Source of the DNA: Pseudochrobactrum asaccharolyticum
GTDB lineage: Bacteria; Pseudomonadota; Alphaproteobacteria; Rhizobiales; Rhizobiaceae
Reading direction: 5' to 3'
NCBI RefSeq assembly: GCF_003314995.1
Contig: NZ_QNRH01000012.1
Coordinates: 1 to 64,000, forward strand
Length of the DNA stretch: 64,000 nucleotides
Each line of letters begins with the position of its first letter. Position 1 is the first letter of the stretch. The notes beneath the pieces were generated by a model. The model worked only from the letters and a program-made list of their open reading frames with translations. It did not search any database and had not been told where the DNA came from. Below, in pieces: positions 55,759-64,000 of the stretch. A program made the translations under genes and the position numbers.

Positions 55759-55881
55759 GAAATTTTCCTAAACTGGTATGCGCTCTATGCATGATTATCA
55801 AATTTACTATGCATTGGACAAATGAAAATGCAACCCGTAGCTAACATCAGAAATGGTTTTGAAATCTAGGAGGGTGCAATC
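55759..55881. promoter_or_regulatory. Divergent control region of the LysR / amidohydrolase pair
   Basis: A 123-nt spacer with ATGCATGATTATCAAATTTA-type AT-rich sequence containing T-N11-A-like LysR site candidates near 55790-55815. AGGAGGGTG precedes the amidohydrolase ATG. No single site could be fixed. Confidence 0.4.
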
Positions 55882-57084
55882 ATGAACGACATCAGAGCAC
55901 TGATAGAACGTGATGTTGAGGAATTTACGGCGCTTCGACGCGACCTGCACCAGCACCCGGAACTGGCATTTAAAGAAATCAGAACCGGCGGCATAGTCGC
56001 AGATCTTTTAGAAAAATGGGGCTACACGGTTGAGCGCAATATCGGCACAACCGGCATCGTCGGACAATTACGCAATGGTGAAGGCTCAACAGCAATTGGT
56101 CTGCGTGCCGATATGGATGCGCTGCCGATTTTGGAAGCAACCGGTCTGCCTTATGCCAGCGTCAATACCGGCGTGATGCATGCCTGCGGTCATGACGGTC
56201 ACACAACAATGTTGCTCGCCGCTGCAAAGGCACTGGCTGAGCGTCGCAATTTCAATGGCACTGTTAATCTGATTTTCCAGCCTGCCGAAGAATATGGCCG
56301 TCCGGACAGTGGTGCGGCCCGTATGGTTGCCGACGGTTTGTTTGAAAAATTCCCGTGCGATGCCGTCTTTGGTATCCACAATATGCCGGGCTCACCGCAG
56401 GGTCAGTTGCAGTTCTATGATGGTGCGATGATGGCATCGTCCGACAGTGTTTCGATTAAGATCACCGGTCGTGGCGGTCATGGTGCGCAGCCGCATACAA
56501 CAGCCGATCCGATTGTTGCAACGGCCGCTATCGTGATGGCATTGCAGACCGTTGTTGCCCGTAATGTTAATCCGCTGGATGCCGCCGTGGTGACTGTCGG
56601 TGTGATGCAGGCCGGTATTGCGAATAATGTGATCCCTGAAAATGCACGCATTGAACTGACTGTTCGCTGCTTCAAGCCGGAAGTTCGTGATCTGCTTGAA
56701 GACAGAATTCGTGATCTGGTTGCGACGCAGGCGCAGAGTCTCGGCGTGACAGTCGAGATTGATTATTGCCGCGGCTATCCTGCCTTGCAGAATTCTTCTG
56801 AAGAAACAGCATTCGCCCGACAGGTTGGCAAGAGGTTTGCCGTGGAGGGTAACTATGTTGCCCAGACAATGCCGATGACCGGCAGTGAAGATTTCGCATT
56901 CATGCTCGAAAAATGCGCCGGTTCATACATTTTCCTCGGCAATGGTGATCAGCCGGGGCCTGTCAGCCGTGCGCTGCATAATGACGGTTTTGATTTTAAT
57001 GACGCAAATATCGTTGAGGGAGCCGCCTATTGGGTTGCCCTGACGGAAGAGTACCTGAACGGCAAATTAGGCCGTAAAGACTAA
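55882..57084 (+). CDS. M20-family amidohydrolase (hippurate/N-acyl-amino-acid hydrolase type)
   Basis: A 400-residue di-metal hydrolase: RRDLHQHPELAFKEIRT at the start, MHACGHDGHTTMLL metal ligands at about 100, PAEEYGRPDSGA with the catalytic Glu pair, a dimerisation domain (GRGGHGAQPHTTADP), and GSEDFAFMLEK near the end. Family members remove acyl groups from amino acids. Its neighbours, an MHS transporter and glutaminase, suggest uptake and breakdown of an acyl-amino acid, possibly a glutamine conjugate (inference). Confidence 0.93.
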   Translation: MNDIRALIERDVEEFTALRRDLHQHPELAFKEIRTGGIVADLLEKWGYTVERNIGTTGIVGQLRNGEGSTAIGLRADMDALPILEATGLPYASVNTGVMHACGHDGHTTMLLAAAKALAERRNFNGTVNLIFQPAEEYGRPDSGAARMVADGLFEKFPCDAVFGIHNMPGSPQGQLQFYDGAMMASSDSVSIKITGRGGHGAQPHTTADPIVATAAIVMALQTVVARNVNPLDAAVVTVGVMQAGIANNVIPENARIELTVRCFKPEVRDLLEDRIRDLVATQAQSLGVTVEIDYCRGYPALQNSSEETAFARQVGKRFAVEGNYVAQTMPMTGSEDFAFMLEKCAGSYIFLGNGDQPGPVSRALHNDGFDFNDANIVEGAAYWVALTEEYLNGKLGRKD

Positions 57085-57111
57085 AATTATTATATCTGTT
57101 GGAGGATAACC

Positions 57112-58422
57112 ATGAGCGCCAGTGCAATGCATGCGCCGCATACGGCTTCGGGCAATGTGCCTGAAAAGTCGGAAAAACCACCGGTTAAGGCCATTGCCGC
57201 GGCTGTTGCCGGTAATGCCCTCGAATTCTACGATTTTATCGTTTATTCGTTTTTTGCGGTCTATATCGGGCAGACCTTCTTCCCGCTGGGCAGCGAAACT
57301 GCAAGCCTGCTGGCGTCTGTTGCTGTTTTCGGCGTGGGCTTTTTCACCCGTCCGCTTGGCGGTGTTCTGATCGGTGCTTTTGCGGATAAAGCAGGCCGTC
57401 GTGCTGCGATGATCCTGACCGTGACGCTGATTACTGTCGGTACCTTGGGTCTGGCTGCAACGCCAAGTTATGAAACAATTGGTATTGCTGCGCCGATTAT
57501 CGTTTTGATGTGTCGCCTCTTGCAGGGTCTGGCACTCGGCGGTGAAGTCGGACCGGCATCGGCTATGCTGATTGAAGCAGCTCCGCGCGACAAGCGTGGT
57601 CTTTATGCCAGCTGGCAGATCGCCAGTCAGGGTATTGCTGTTGTGGCCGGTGGTCTGATGGGCGTGCTGGTTTCCTGGTATCTGCCGCATGAAGATCTGG
57701 TGTCATGGGGCTGGCGTATTCCGTTCCTCGTATCGCTGGCGCTTATTCCTATTGCACTTTATATCCGCCGCGCATTGCCGGAAACACTGGAAACGCCAAG
57801 CGATAAAACCGGTACACAGATCGTGACCTCAGTTTTCACCAACCACACCCGTTATCTGGTGCTTGGTATTCTGGTGATGATCGCGACTACAGTGTCGACG
57901 CAGGTTGGTAACTATATGACCACCTATGCCATTCAGACATTGAAACTGCCTGCCATTCTTGCACAGGCCGGAACTGTGCTTGGCGGTACAATGACCTTCA
58001 TCTTCGCTCTGGTTGCCGGTTATCTTGCGGATAAATATGGCCGTAAGGGTGTGATGATCTGGCCGCGTATCGTTCTGATGATCGTGATTATTCCGCTGTT
58101 CTTCTGGCTGGCGGAATCCAAAGATCCGGCCGTGCTGCTGCTGGTAACTGCCGCAATTACTTTGCTCACTTCCATGACCGGTGCCGCAAGCCTTGTCGCC
58201 ATTCCGGAAATGATGCCGATTGCTCTGCGTGCTACCGGTGTTTCCTTGATCTATGCGATCGGCGCGACGCTGTTCGGTGGTACAACACAGTTTGTCATCA
58301 CATGGCTGATTGATATTTTCGGCGCTGTTGCACCGGCTTATTATGTGGTTGCAACCAGTATCATTTCGCTTATTGCGATGTTTATGATGCCGGAAACCCG
58401 CAATTTTGACGTTAAACGTTAA
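57112..58422 (+). CDS. MFS transporter, metabolite:H+ symporter (MHS) family
   Basis: A 436-residue 12-helix symporter. The signature GNALEFYDFIVYSFFAVYIG at helix 1 and FFTRPLGGVLIGAFADKAGR between helices 2 and 3 mark the MHS branch (citrate, alpha-ketoglutarate, shikimate and proline/betaine transporters). GGAGGATAACC precedes the ATG. It lies 27 nt after the amidohydrolase, so the two are one operon. Substrate unknown. Confidence 0.92.
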   Translation: MSASAMHAPHTASGNVPEKSEKPPVKAIAAAVAGNALEFYDFIVYSFFAVYIGQTFFPLGSETASLLASVAVFGVGFFTRPLGGVLIGAFADKAGRRAAMILTVTLITVGTLGLAATPSYETIGIAAPIIVLMCRLLQGLALGGEVGPASAMLIEAAPRDKRGLYASWQIASQGIAVVAGGLMGVLVSWYLPHEDLVSWGWRIPFLVSLALIPIALYIRRALPETLETPSDKTGTQIVTSVFTNHTRYLVLGILVMIATTVSTQVGNYMTTYAIQTLKLPAILAQAGTVLGGTMTFIFALVAGYLADKYGRKGVMIWPRIVLMIVIIPLFFWLAESKDPAVLLLVTAAITLLTSMTGAASLVAIPEMMPIALRATGVSLIYAIGATLFGGTTQFVITWLIDIFGAVAPAYYVVATSIISLIAMFMMPETRNFDVKR

Positions 58423-58443
58423 AAGATCGCGCATTTGAGAATA

Positions 58444-58477
58444 GACAGAATGGCTGGCATTGTTTAGCCATTCTGTC
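58444..58477 (+). terminator. Terminator of the amidohydrolase-transporter operon
   Basis: GACAGAATGGCT pairs perfectly with AGCCATTCTGTC around a 10-nt loop. There is no long T run. Confidence 0.65.
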
Positions 58478-58560
58478 GAACAGGCAGGGGTGGGCGTAAA
58501 AACGCTCACTTTTGCTTTTATATTATTGATACGCAGTTGCGGCATTCCGAAGGTGCAGAT

Positions 58561-59493
58561 TTGAAACAGCGTTTACGCGCCGTGCTCAATGAAATTGAGG
58601 TTGAACTTAAAAACGCAACAACGCGCGGAAAAGTAGCTGACTATATTCCGCCGCTTGCGCAGGTTGACCCTGCAAAATTCGGCATCGCAGTGATGCTGCA
58701 TGACGGCACGCTGATCTCTGCCGGCGATGCACAAGAAAAATTCTCTATTCAAAGCATTTCAAAGGTGTTCGCTCTGACATTGGCTCTGGGCAAAAGAGGT
58801 GATGCGATCTGGCATCGTGTCGGCCGTGAACCATCGGGTGATCCTTTTAACTCGAGCATTTTGCTAGAGCTGGAAAAGGGAATGCCGCGCAATCCGTTCA
58901 TCAATGCTGGTGCAATTGTGATTTCAGATATTCTGCTGAGCTCACATCAACCGCGTGAGACGATCGGTGAGATTGTACGCTTTGTGCAGTCGATTGCCGA
59001 AGATGATGATATCTATATTGATGAAGTGGTTGCAAAGGCTGAAGACCGCACCGGTTTCAACAATGCAGCACTGGCCAATTTGCTGAAGGCCAACAAAAAC
59101 CTCGACAATTTGCCGCCGCATGTTTTGGGCGTGTATCACCATCAATGTGCCTTGGCGATGTCCTGTGAGCAGCTTGCCTGTGCAGGGCTGTTCCTCTCTG
59201 CCTCCGGCCGCAATCCGATCAGCAACCACCGTATCGTTAGTGTAGAGCGGGCATTGCGTATTAATGCGCTGATGATGACCTGTGGTCACTATGATGGTTC
59301 AGGCGATTTTGCATTTCGTGTTGGCGTGCCTGCAAAAAGTGGTGTTGGCGGCGGAATTCTCGCAACAGTGCCGGGTATAGCATCCATTGCGGTCTGGTCA
59401 CCGGGGCTGAACCAGCACGGCAACTCATTGCTTGGCACCCGCGCTCTGGAACTCCTGTGCCGCCGTATGGGCTGGTCGATTTTCGGGCGCTGA
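58561..59493 (+). CDS. glsA: Glutaminase
   Basis: A 310-residue serine-dependent glutaminase that releases ammonia and glutamate from glutamine. The catalytic S-x-x-K motif is in [12 protein letters not shown] (about residue 64). [12 protein letters not shown]-like segments and [13 protein letters not shown] near the end are conserved. TTG 58561, with GAAGGT 9 nt upstream, is preferred over TTG 58537. It may belong functionally with the upstream acyl-amino-acid genes although a hairpin separates them. Confidence 0.95.
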   Translation: MKQRLRAVLNEIEVELKNATTRGKVADYIPPLAQVDPAKFGIAVMLHDGTLISAGDAQEKFSIQSISKVFALTLALGKRGDAIWHRVGREPSGDPFNSSILLELEKGMPRNPFINAGAIVISDILLSSHQPRETIGEIVRFVQSIAEDDDIYIDEVVAKAEDRTGFNNAALANLLKANKNLDNLPPHVLGVYHHQCALAMSCEQLACAGLFLSASGRNPISNHRIVSVERALRINALMMTCGHYDGSGDFAFRVGVPAKSGVGGGILATVPGIASIAVWSPGLNQHGNSLLGTRALELLCRRMGWSIFGR

Positions 59494-59510
59494 TAGCAAG
59501 TTTTCTAAAG

Positions 59511-59612
59511 CATGTCGCTGTTAAATGGATTCATTTAACGTTCGCGAACATGCGACAATTAAAAAATCTAGAGCGAGCGCCATGAGTGCGATTAAGCGCG
59601 ACACGCTCTAAG
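59511..59612. repeat. Palindromic intergenic repeat pair
   Basis: Two adjacent dyads: GTCGC-TG-TTAAATG / CATTTAA ... GCGAC (59514-59556) and TAGAGCG ... CGCTCTA (about 59569-59611), with inner GCGC/GCGC pairing. Such GCGAC and AGAGCG palindromes are a common intergenic repeat style in Brucellaceae genomes and may also stop the convergent glsA and fhs transcripts. Confidence 0.55.
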
Positions 59613-59707
59613 ATTTGAACCCTGTTGAGCAAGTAAACGACCGGAGAAGTTGCTTTAAACTGTGCTCTCTCCGGTGTTACAGGGCTGTGTTATGGGGCGA
59701 GGGGGGC

Positions 59708-61378
59708 TTAAGAAAGTCCCTGAATTTCCCCGTTGGTGTTCAGGTTGATTTTTTCCGCTGAAGGCACACGTGGCAGACCCGGCATTGTCATGATGCTGCC
59801 GCAGATCGCTATGATGAAGCCTGCACCCGCAGACAATCTGACTTCACGGACAGGAATTGTATGTCCTGAAGGGGCGCCCAAAGCTGTCGGATCAGCCGAA
59901 AAACTATATTGGGTTTTTGCCATGCAGACAGGGAAATTGCCAAAACCGGCCTTTTCCCATTGCTCAAGTTGTTTCAGAACTTCAGGCTCAATGCTGACCT
60001 GCGCTGCGCCATAAATTTCCTGAGCGACTGTCTGAATCTTCTCCAGCAGAGGAATGTTATCTGCGTAAAGCAATTGCAACTGAGCCGTATTGGTATCGGC
60101 GAGTTCTGCAACTGCGTGGGCAAGGTCTTCTGCACCTGCGCCGCCTTCAGACCAATGTTTGCAAAGAATGGCTTTGACGCCCAATCCAGTGCAAACTTCA
60201 TTAAGGATAGTGATTTCCTCATCGGTATCAGTCACAAAATGGTTGATCGCGACGACAACCGGCAGGCCAAATTTCTGCACGTTCTGAATGTGGCGGACGA
60301 GATTGACGCTACCTGCTTTCAGTGCCGCCGTATTGCCAATCCCCAGATCGCTTTTCGCAACGCCGCCATTCATTTTAAGCGCGCGGATCGTAGCTACAAC
60401 GACCACCGCATCAGGGCTGAGACCTGCTTTACGGCATTTGATGTTGAAGAATTTCTCTGCGCCAAGATCGGCACCAAAACCTGCTTCGGTCACGACATAA
60501 TCGGCAAGAGCCAGACCGGTTCTGGTTGCGATAACACTGTTACACCCATGTGCAATATTAGCGAATGGCCCGCCATGGATGAGAACAGGATTGTTTTCGA
60601 TTGTTTGTACCAGATTGGGCTGTAAAGCGTCTTTGAGCAGCACAGTCATGGCACCGTCTGCATTCAGATGAGCGGCTGTGATCGGTTGCTTGTCAAGATT
60701 ATAGCCCACAATGATGCGAGCTAAACGCGACTGAAGATCGGCAAGGTCATTGGCAAGACAGAGAATTGCCATGACCTCGGATGCAACAGAAATATCAAAG
60801 CCGGACTCGCGCGGGTAACCGTTGGACGGGCCGCCAAGAGCCACATTGATATTGCGCAATGCACGGTCATTCATGTCAACGACGCGGCGCCATGTAACGC
60901 GACGTGTATCGAACCGCAAAGCATTGCCCCAATGAATGTGGTTATCAATCATAGCCGAGAGCAGATTATGGGCACTACTGATAGCGTGAAAATCACCGGT
61001 AAAATGAAGGTTGATATCCTCCATTGGCACAACCTGAGAATATCCGCCGCCAGCGGCACCACCCTTCATGCCGAAATTGGGTCCGAGACTTGGCTCACGA
61101 AGGCAGATAACCGTTTTTTTGCCTATTCTGTTGAGGGCATCGCCAAGACCTACCGAGGTCGTTGTTTTACCTTCTCCGGCAGGCGTCGGATTGATCGAGG
61201 TCACCAGAATGAGTTTGCCCTTAGGCTTGTCTTTTAACCGGTCGACCGTCGCATGGGTAAGTTTTGCTTTGTCATGGCCGTAAGGCAGTAAGTCATTCAG
61301 ATCGAGACCCAGCTTTGCAGCAATTTCAGTTATCGGACGTTTATGTGCCGCGCGCGAGATTTCGATATCAGAATACAT
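59708..61378 (-). CDS. fhs: Formate-tetrahydrofolate ligase
   Basis: A 556-residue ATP-dependent enzyme that makes 10-formyl-THF from formate. The P-loop-like [20 protein letters not shown] lies near residue 55; [36 protein letters not shown] and [13 protein letters not shown] are all conserved. Length is typical. It is a single gene, convergent with glsA, and feeds purine and one-carbon metabolism. Confidence 0.98.
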   Translation of the reverse strand: MYSDIEISRAAHKRPITEIAAKLGLDLNDLLPYGHDKAKLTHATVDRLKDKPKGKLILVTSINPTPAGEGKTTTSVGLGDALNRIGKKTVICLREPSLGPNFGMKGGAAGGGYSQVVPMEDINLHFTGDFHAISSAHNLLSAMIDNHIHWGNALRFDTRRVTWRRVVDMNDRALRNINVALGGPSNGYPRESGFDISVASEVMAILCLANDLADLQSRLARIIVGYNLDKQPITAAHLNADGAMTVLLKDALQPNLVQTIENNPVLIHGGPFANIAHGCNSVIATRTGLALADYVVTEAGFGADLGAEKFFNIKCRKAGLSPDAVVVVATIRALKMNGGVAKSDLGIGNTAALKAGSVNLVRHIQNVQKFGLPVVVAINHFVTDTDEEITILNEVCTGLGVKAILCKHWSEGGAGAEDLAHAVAELADTNTAQLQLLYADNIPLLEKIQTVAQEIYGAAQVSIEPEVLKQLEQWEKAGFGNFPVCMAKTQYSFSADPTALGAPSGHTIPVREVRLSAGAGFIIAICGSIMTMPGLPRVPSAEKINLNTNGEIQGLS

Positions 61379-61529
61379 TTGAAACTCCTGAGACAGAATG
61401 ACTTTGAATTTTGAACCAAAGCCTTGTCTGGTTCCATAGCAGAAATCGTCTGGCTTTTGGGAGTTATGTTCTAATAATTTGTTGGGTGTGATGTGGTTTT
61501 GATGTGGATGAACCGGCAGGCAATGATGT

Positions 61530-61555
61530 TGCCCTGCTCCGTTGAGGGCAGGGCA
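61530..61555 (-). terminator. Hairpin after the glyoxalase-related gene
   Basis: TGCCCTGC pairs with GCAGGGCA, just beyond the minus-strand stop at 61563. No clear T run. The spacer 61379-61529 holds the fhs promoter on the minus strand. Confidence 0.5.
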
Positions 61556-61562
61556 GATTATA

Positions 61563-62000
61563 TCAGATGTCCAGTATTAACTGTGACAAGCCGTTCGATG
61601 TTTTGCGTGGTGAGATACCGGTGTGATCGACGAGGGCGGTAATACGCTGGCGAAAAGCAGAAAAGCTCTCAAAAGTGACGACATCAACGGGTTTATCGAA
61701 ATGGATTGATATTTCGTATAATCCGTCAGAGCGTTCAGTGATTGTGAGGATTTTGCCGGTAAAAGCCTGATTGAGATAGCGTCCGCTGATGGTCGCGCCA
61801 ATCACGAGAGGAAGTTTGGTATCATTGCTCATTTTTGCTGCAAGTGCTGAGAGGGTGTTCCAGTCACGCATGCCATATTGCTTGGCAATGAGTTCCAGCG
61901 CGGTACTGTGACTGATGGCATCACCATGATCGTTCATGGCCTGACGCAGACGCCGTGCTTGCAGTTTTAATTCATCTATGGGCGGATATTGTGCCGACAT
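61563..62000 (-). CDS. Glyoxalase-related protein, conserved hypothetical
   Basis: A 145-residue protein. The N-terminal helical segment ([40 protein letters not shown]) matches the glyoxalase-related domain found in many alphaproteobacteria. The C-terminal half is beta-rich ([20 protein letters not shown]). Role unknown. Divergent from the second ECF sigma operon. Confidence 0.75.
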   Translation of the reverse strand: MSAQYPPIDELKLQARRLRQAMNDHGDAISHSTALELIAKQYGMRDWNTLSALAAKMSNDTKLPLVIGATISGRYLNQAFTGKILTITERSDGLYEISIHFDKPVDVVTFESFSAFRQRITALVDHTGISPRKTSNGLSQLILDI

Positions 62001-62167
62001 AGGATTAGCCTTTTTCTAAGGCACGCGATTACGCTTGAATACGGAGCCCGCATTACCGCCAGCCAGCATGCCTTAAAGGGCTGTGACTTTAACAGCGAGG
62101 ACTTCACCTTGGAATTATCCGCGGGCGGCAGGTGCCTCGAACCGCAGGCTTTATCCGTCATGTCGGG

Positions 62168-62208
62168 TATTTAGTCAAGATATTTAGATGAAATATCTTG
62201 ACTAAATA
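62168..62208. promoter_or_regulatory. Perfect 18-bp palindrome before the second ECF sigma gene
   Basis: TATTTAGTCAAGATATTT (62168-62185) and AAATATCTTGACTAAATA (62191-62208) are perfect reverse complements around AGATG. It lies between divergent genes, so it is more likely an operator or attenuating hairpin than a simple terminator. It overlaps a TGA-N9-TCA iron-box candidate. Confidence 0.7.
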
Positions 62209-62213
62209 AATCA
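62199..62213. promoter_or_regulatory. Candidate iron-responsive box (TGA-N9-TCA) before the second ECF sigma gene
   Basis: TGA-CTAAATAAA-TCA fits the RirA IRO-box consensus and lies 52 nt before the sigma factor ATG, overlapping the right arm of the palindrome. The position parallels the box at 36683. Confidence 0.5.
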
Positions 62214-62265
62214 TATTTAATACGGGAAATGTTGTTTTGATGATGTAGCCGTTGTTTGATTTATC

Positions 62266-62796
62266 ATGCTGAATTTTGTTAATCTTTTTAAGAGTTACAG
62301 TACAGAATTACAGCGATTCTTGCGCCGCCGCGGGGCAGCGCAGGATGTGGCCGCAGATTTAACGCAGGAAACATTTTTACGTTTACTGGTCGCTGAACGT
62401 AAAAACAGACTGAAAACACTCCCTGAAAATCAAAGAGCTTATCTTTTTCGGGTTGCAGCCAATCTGCAAATTGATTGGGCTCGCAGCCAGAAACTTAATC
62501 CGCTTGCCGGTGATCCGGGTTTAATCAGTGAGATACTGGCTGATCCGTCTCCTCTGGCTGATGAGATTTTGATTAATGCAGAACTGATACGTATTCTTGA
62601 AAAAGCCTTGTCAGAAGTGCCTGACATTCCGCGCCAAATATATTTGATGAGGCTTGAGGGCATAAAATTTGCTGAAATTGCACAAGCCCTGCAAATGCCT
62701 TTGCAGACGGTTTATAGCCAAATGAGCCGTGTGATTATGCATCTGCAATATCGCTTAAATGAGGCGGATGCTGAGCGTGCAGAGTGTGCAAAATGA
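62266..62796 (+). CDS. ECF sigma factor, FecI-like (second copy)
   Basis: A 176-residue sigma factor with region 2 (FLRRRGAAQDVAADLTQETF, AYLFRVAANLQIDWARSQ) and region 4 (ALSEVPDIPRQIYLMRLEGI, FAEIAQALQMPLQTVYSQMS). Similar in layout to the protein at 36759. It overlaps fecR by 4 nt and precedes a second TonB-receptor-like gene, forming another surface-signalling set. Confidence 0.92.
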   Translation: MLNFVNLFKSYSTELQRFLRRRGAAQDVAADLTQETFLRLLVAERKNRLKTLPENQRAYLFRVAANLQIDWARSQKLNPLAGDPGLISEILADPSPLADEILINAELIRILEKALSEVPDIPRQIYLMRLEGIKFAEIAQALQMPLQTVYSQMSRVIMHLQYRLNEADAERAECAK

Positions 62797-63752
62797 CCTT
62801 TGATCCGCAGAGTGACGACGAAGCGCAATGGAGTTTTGATGCGGAGAAGGCACTTGAGCCTTCTGTGTGCCGGGCAATTGAGTGGTTTACTCTGCTCAGT
62901 GATGGCACTGCCAGTAAAGAGATAATTGCTGCACATTGTCATTGGTTGACTGAGGCGCCGGAAAATGCGCAGGCTTATGAAAAGGTGCAAAAACTGTGGG
63001 TCGGAGCCACACAAATACATGCAATGCAGCAGCGCCGGAAAAAGCACCGCATTAGCCGGCGCGACTTTGGTAAATTGACATTGCTCGCGGTGGCAGGTTT
63101 AGGAAGCTATGGTCTCCTGAGGAGTGCAGCGCCGGATTTTGAGACTGCAAATGGTGAGAACCGGCTGATTGTTCTGAAGGATGGCTCACAAATCCGCATG
63201 TCTGGCGGGACAGCACTGTCTGTTAAATTTAGTTCTGCACAACGGGATATTATTCTGCATTCCGGCGAGGCTTATTTTAGTGTTGCACGTGGTAATATAC
63301 CATTCAGTGTTTATGCCGCCTCGGGTCGGGTGACAGCACTTGGCACTAAATTTAATATTGCTTTGTCTGGCGATCAGGCCGAAGTTTTGGTAACCGAACA
63401 TGCTGTGCAAGTTGATTATGCGACACAATCACAGGTTTTACGCGCGGGTGAAAAGCTCACTTATGAACAGGATGAAATAAGTGTCCGGCAAAAAGCGGAT
63501 GCTCAGGTTGAATTATCATGGCTGGAAGGCAGACTGGTCTTTATCGATAAACCTTTGGGAGATGTCGTGCACGTGTTGAACCGCTGGTCTTCAACACGCC
63601 TGCGAGTGATAGACAGACAGCTTGCACAACGTCCTGTGACATTAATTGTGAATATTCAGGATATCGATAATATCCTGCCGCAGCTCAAACAGTCCTTGTT
63701 GCTGGAAACCCGTCACATACCGTTTTGGGGCACATTGTTATATAGCGCCTGA
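62793..63752 (+). CDS. FecR-family anti-sigma/signal transducer (second copy)
   Basis: A 319-residue protein. The cytoplasmic sigma-binding part spans about 1-80 (HCHWLTEAPENAQAYEKVQK), a twin-arginine-like ISRRDFGKLTLLAVAGLG membrane segment is near 86, and a periplasmic FecR domain follows (VLKDGSQIRMSGGTALSVKF, VTALGTKFNIA, VLVTEHAVQVDY). ATG 62793 overlaps the sigma stop (ATGA), so synthesis is coupled. Confidence 0.92.
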   Translation: MTFDPQSDDEAQWSFDAEKALEPSVCRAIEWFTLLSDGTASKEIIAAHCHWLTEAPENAQAYEKVQKLWVGATQIHAMQQRRKKHRISRRDFGKLTLLAVAGLGSYGLLRSAAPDFETANGENRLIVLKDGSQIRMSGGTALSVKFSSAQRDIILHSGEAYFSVARGNIPFSVYAASGRVTALGTKFNIALSGDQAEVLVTEHAVQVDYATQSQVLRAGEKLTYEQDEISVRQKADAQVELSWLEGRLVFIDKPLGDVVHVLNRWSSTRLRVIDRQLAQRPVTLIVNIQDIDNILPQLKQSLLLETRHIPFWGTLLYSA

Positions 63753-63754
63753 GT

Positions 63755-63793
63755 CCAAGGAACTGATTTTAGTAAGAAAAATCAGTTCCTTGG
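63755..63793 (+). terminator. Perfect 16-bp hairpin between fecR and the receptor gene
   Basis: CCAAGGAACTGATTTT pairs with AAAATCAGTTCCTTGG around a 7-nt loop. It starts 3 nt after the fecR stop. It probably ends or attenuates the regulator transcript so that the receptor gene is expressed from its own sigma-dependent promoter. Confidence 0.75.
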
Positions 63794-63886
63794 AAATTAA
63801 TATAAAAATATGAATATATTTATCAGAAAAACGCATTGGCTTTCCGTCTTACAGTCAGAACCTGTTTGCTGATCCGGAGTTATCCA

Positions 63887-64000
63887 ATGCCATTGCCTGT
63901 AAAACGTGTAAAATATGCCCGATCTATGATCTTGCGCCCGCATCTTTGGGTTTGTTCTGTGGCAATAATTGCTTTGTCCCCGTTTCCGGCTTATGCGCAA
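63887..64000 (+). CDS. Probable TonB-dependent receptor, N-terminus only
   Basis: The first 38 codons: a basic start (PLPVKRVKYARSMILRP) and a signal-peptide core ending ALSPFPAYAQ, open at the window end. CCGGAGT precedes the ATG. By position after FecI/FecR it should be an outer-membrane receptor with an STN domain, but only the signal peptide is visible. Confidence 0.6.
   Translation, partial: MPLPVKRVKYARSMILRPHLWVCSVAIIALSPFPAYAQ

Noticed and set aside
59511-59612. Possible CRISPR or tandem repeat array
   Set aside because: There are only two different dyads, no regularly spaced identical repeats and no cas genes; it is an intergenic palindromic repeat.

Overview
The window is a chromosomal segment of an alphaproteobacterium of the order Hyphomicrobiales, most likely family Brucellaceae (a Pseudochrobactrum/Ochrobactrum-type relative; the genus is an inference). 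Evidence for this is the gene order murA - DUF2948 - hisD - UPF0262 - low-Mr phosphatase - infA - maf - yacG, a fused PhaAB-type first subunit of the Mrp/Pha antiporter, an Omp25-like barrel, and TGA-N9-TCA iron boxes upstream of both ECF sigma operons. No assembly or taxonomic check was possible.

Region 1 (1-11.95 kb) is an accessory segment that abuts the 3' end of a tRNA-Thr(GGT) gene. It is a decaying prophage: a tail assembly chaperone with a slippery heptamer and a frameshifted continuation, a broken GH19-like endolysin with a holin-like gene, tail-protein and beta-propeller fragments, and an overlapping spanin-like pair. Among these are probable cargo genes: an HxlR regulator divergent from an SDR oxidoreductase, a DUF4041/GIY-YIG protein, a zinc-ribbon microprotein, a small lipoprotein, and a GGDEF diguanylate cyclase flanked by two copies of the endolysin start.

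Region 2 (12-34.3 kb) is core genome. It holds the murA-hisD-infA-maf-yacG-crcB block, a FAD oxidoreductase, the six-gene phaAB/C/D/E/F/G (mrp) cation/proton antiporter operon, and a GbsR/MarR-type regulator followed by cydD-cydC-cydA-cydB-cydX. In the latter, CydDC supports assembly of cytochrome bd and CydABX forms the oxidase.

Region 3 (34.4-42.2 kb) starts with an ABC exporter preceded by a leader-peptide/attenuator-like element. It continues with an ECF sigma / FecR / TonB-dependent receptor set. The receptor carries an N-terminal STN signalling domain and, unusually, an extra Omp25-like barrel at the C-terminus.

Region 4 (42.2-54.8 kb) is AT-rich and is the strongest candidate for an undescribed system. 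Seven co-oriented genes encode adhesin-like proteins (YadA-head repeats, a CHRD domain, invasin-type Ig domains, and three tandem paralogous modules), none with a visible signal peptide or membrane anchor. They are followed by a small divergent gene and a large metalloprotease-like autotransporter.

Region 5 (54.8-64 kb) has a LysR regulator divergent from an M20 amidohydrolase - MHS transporter set, then glutaminase, formate-THF ligase, a glyoxalase-related protein, and a second ECF sigma / FecR / TonB-receptor set that runs off the window end. An 18-bp perfect palindrome and a second TGA-N9-TCA box precede this second operon.
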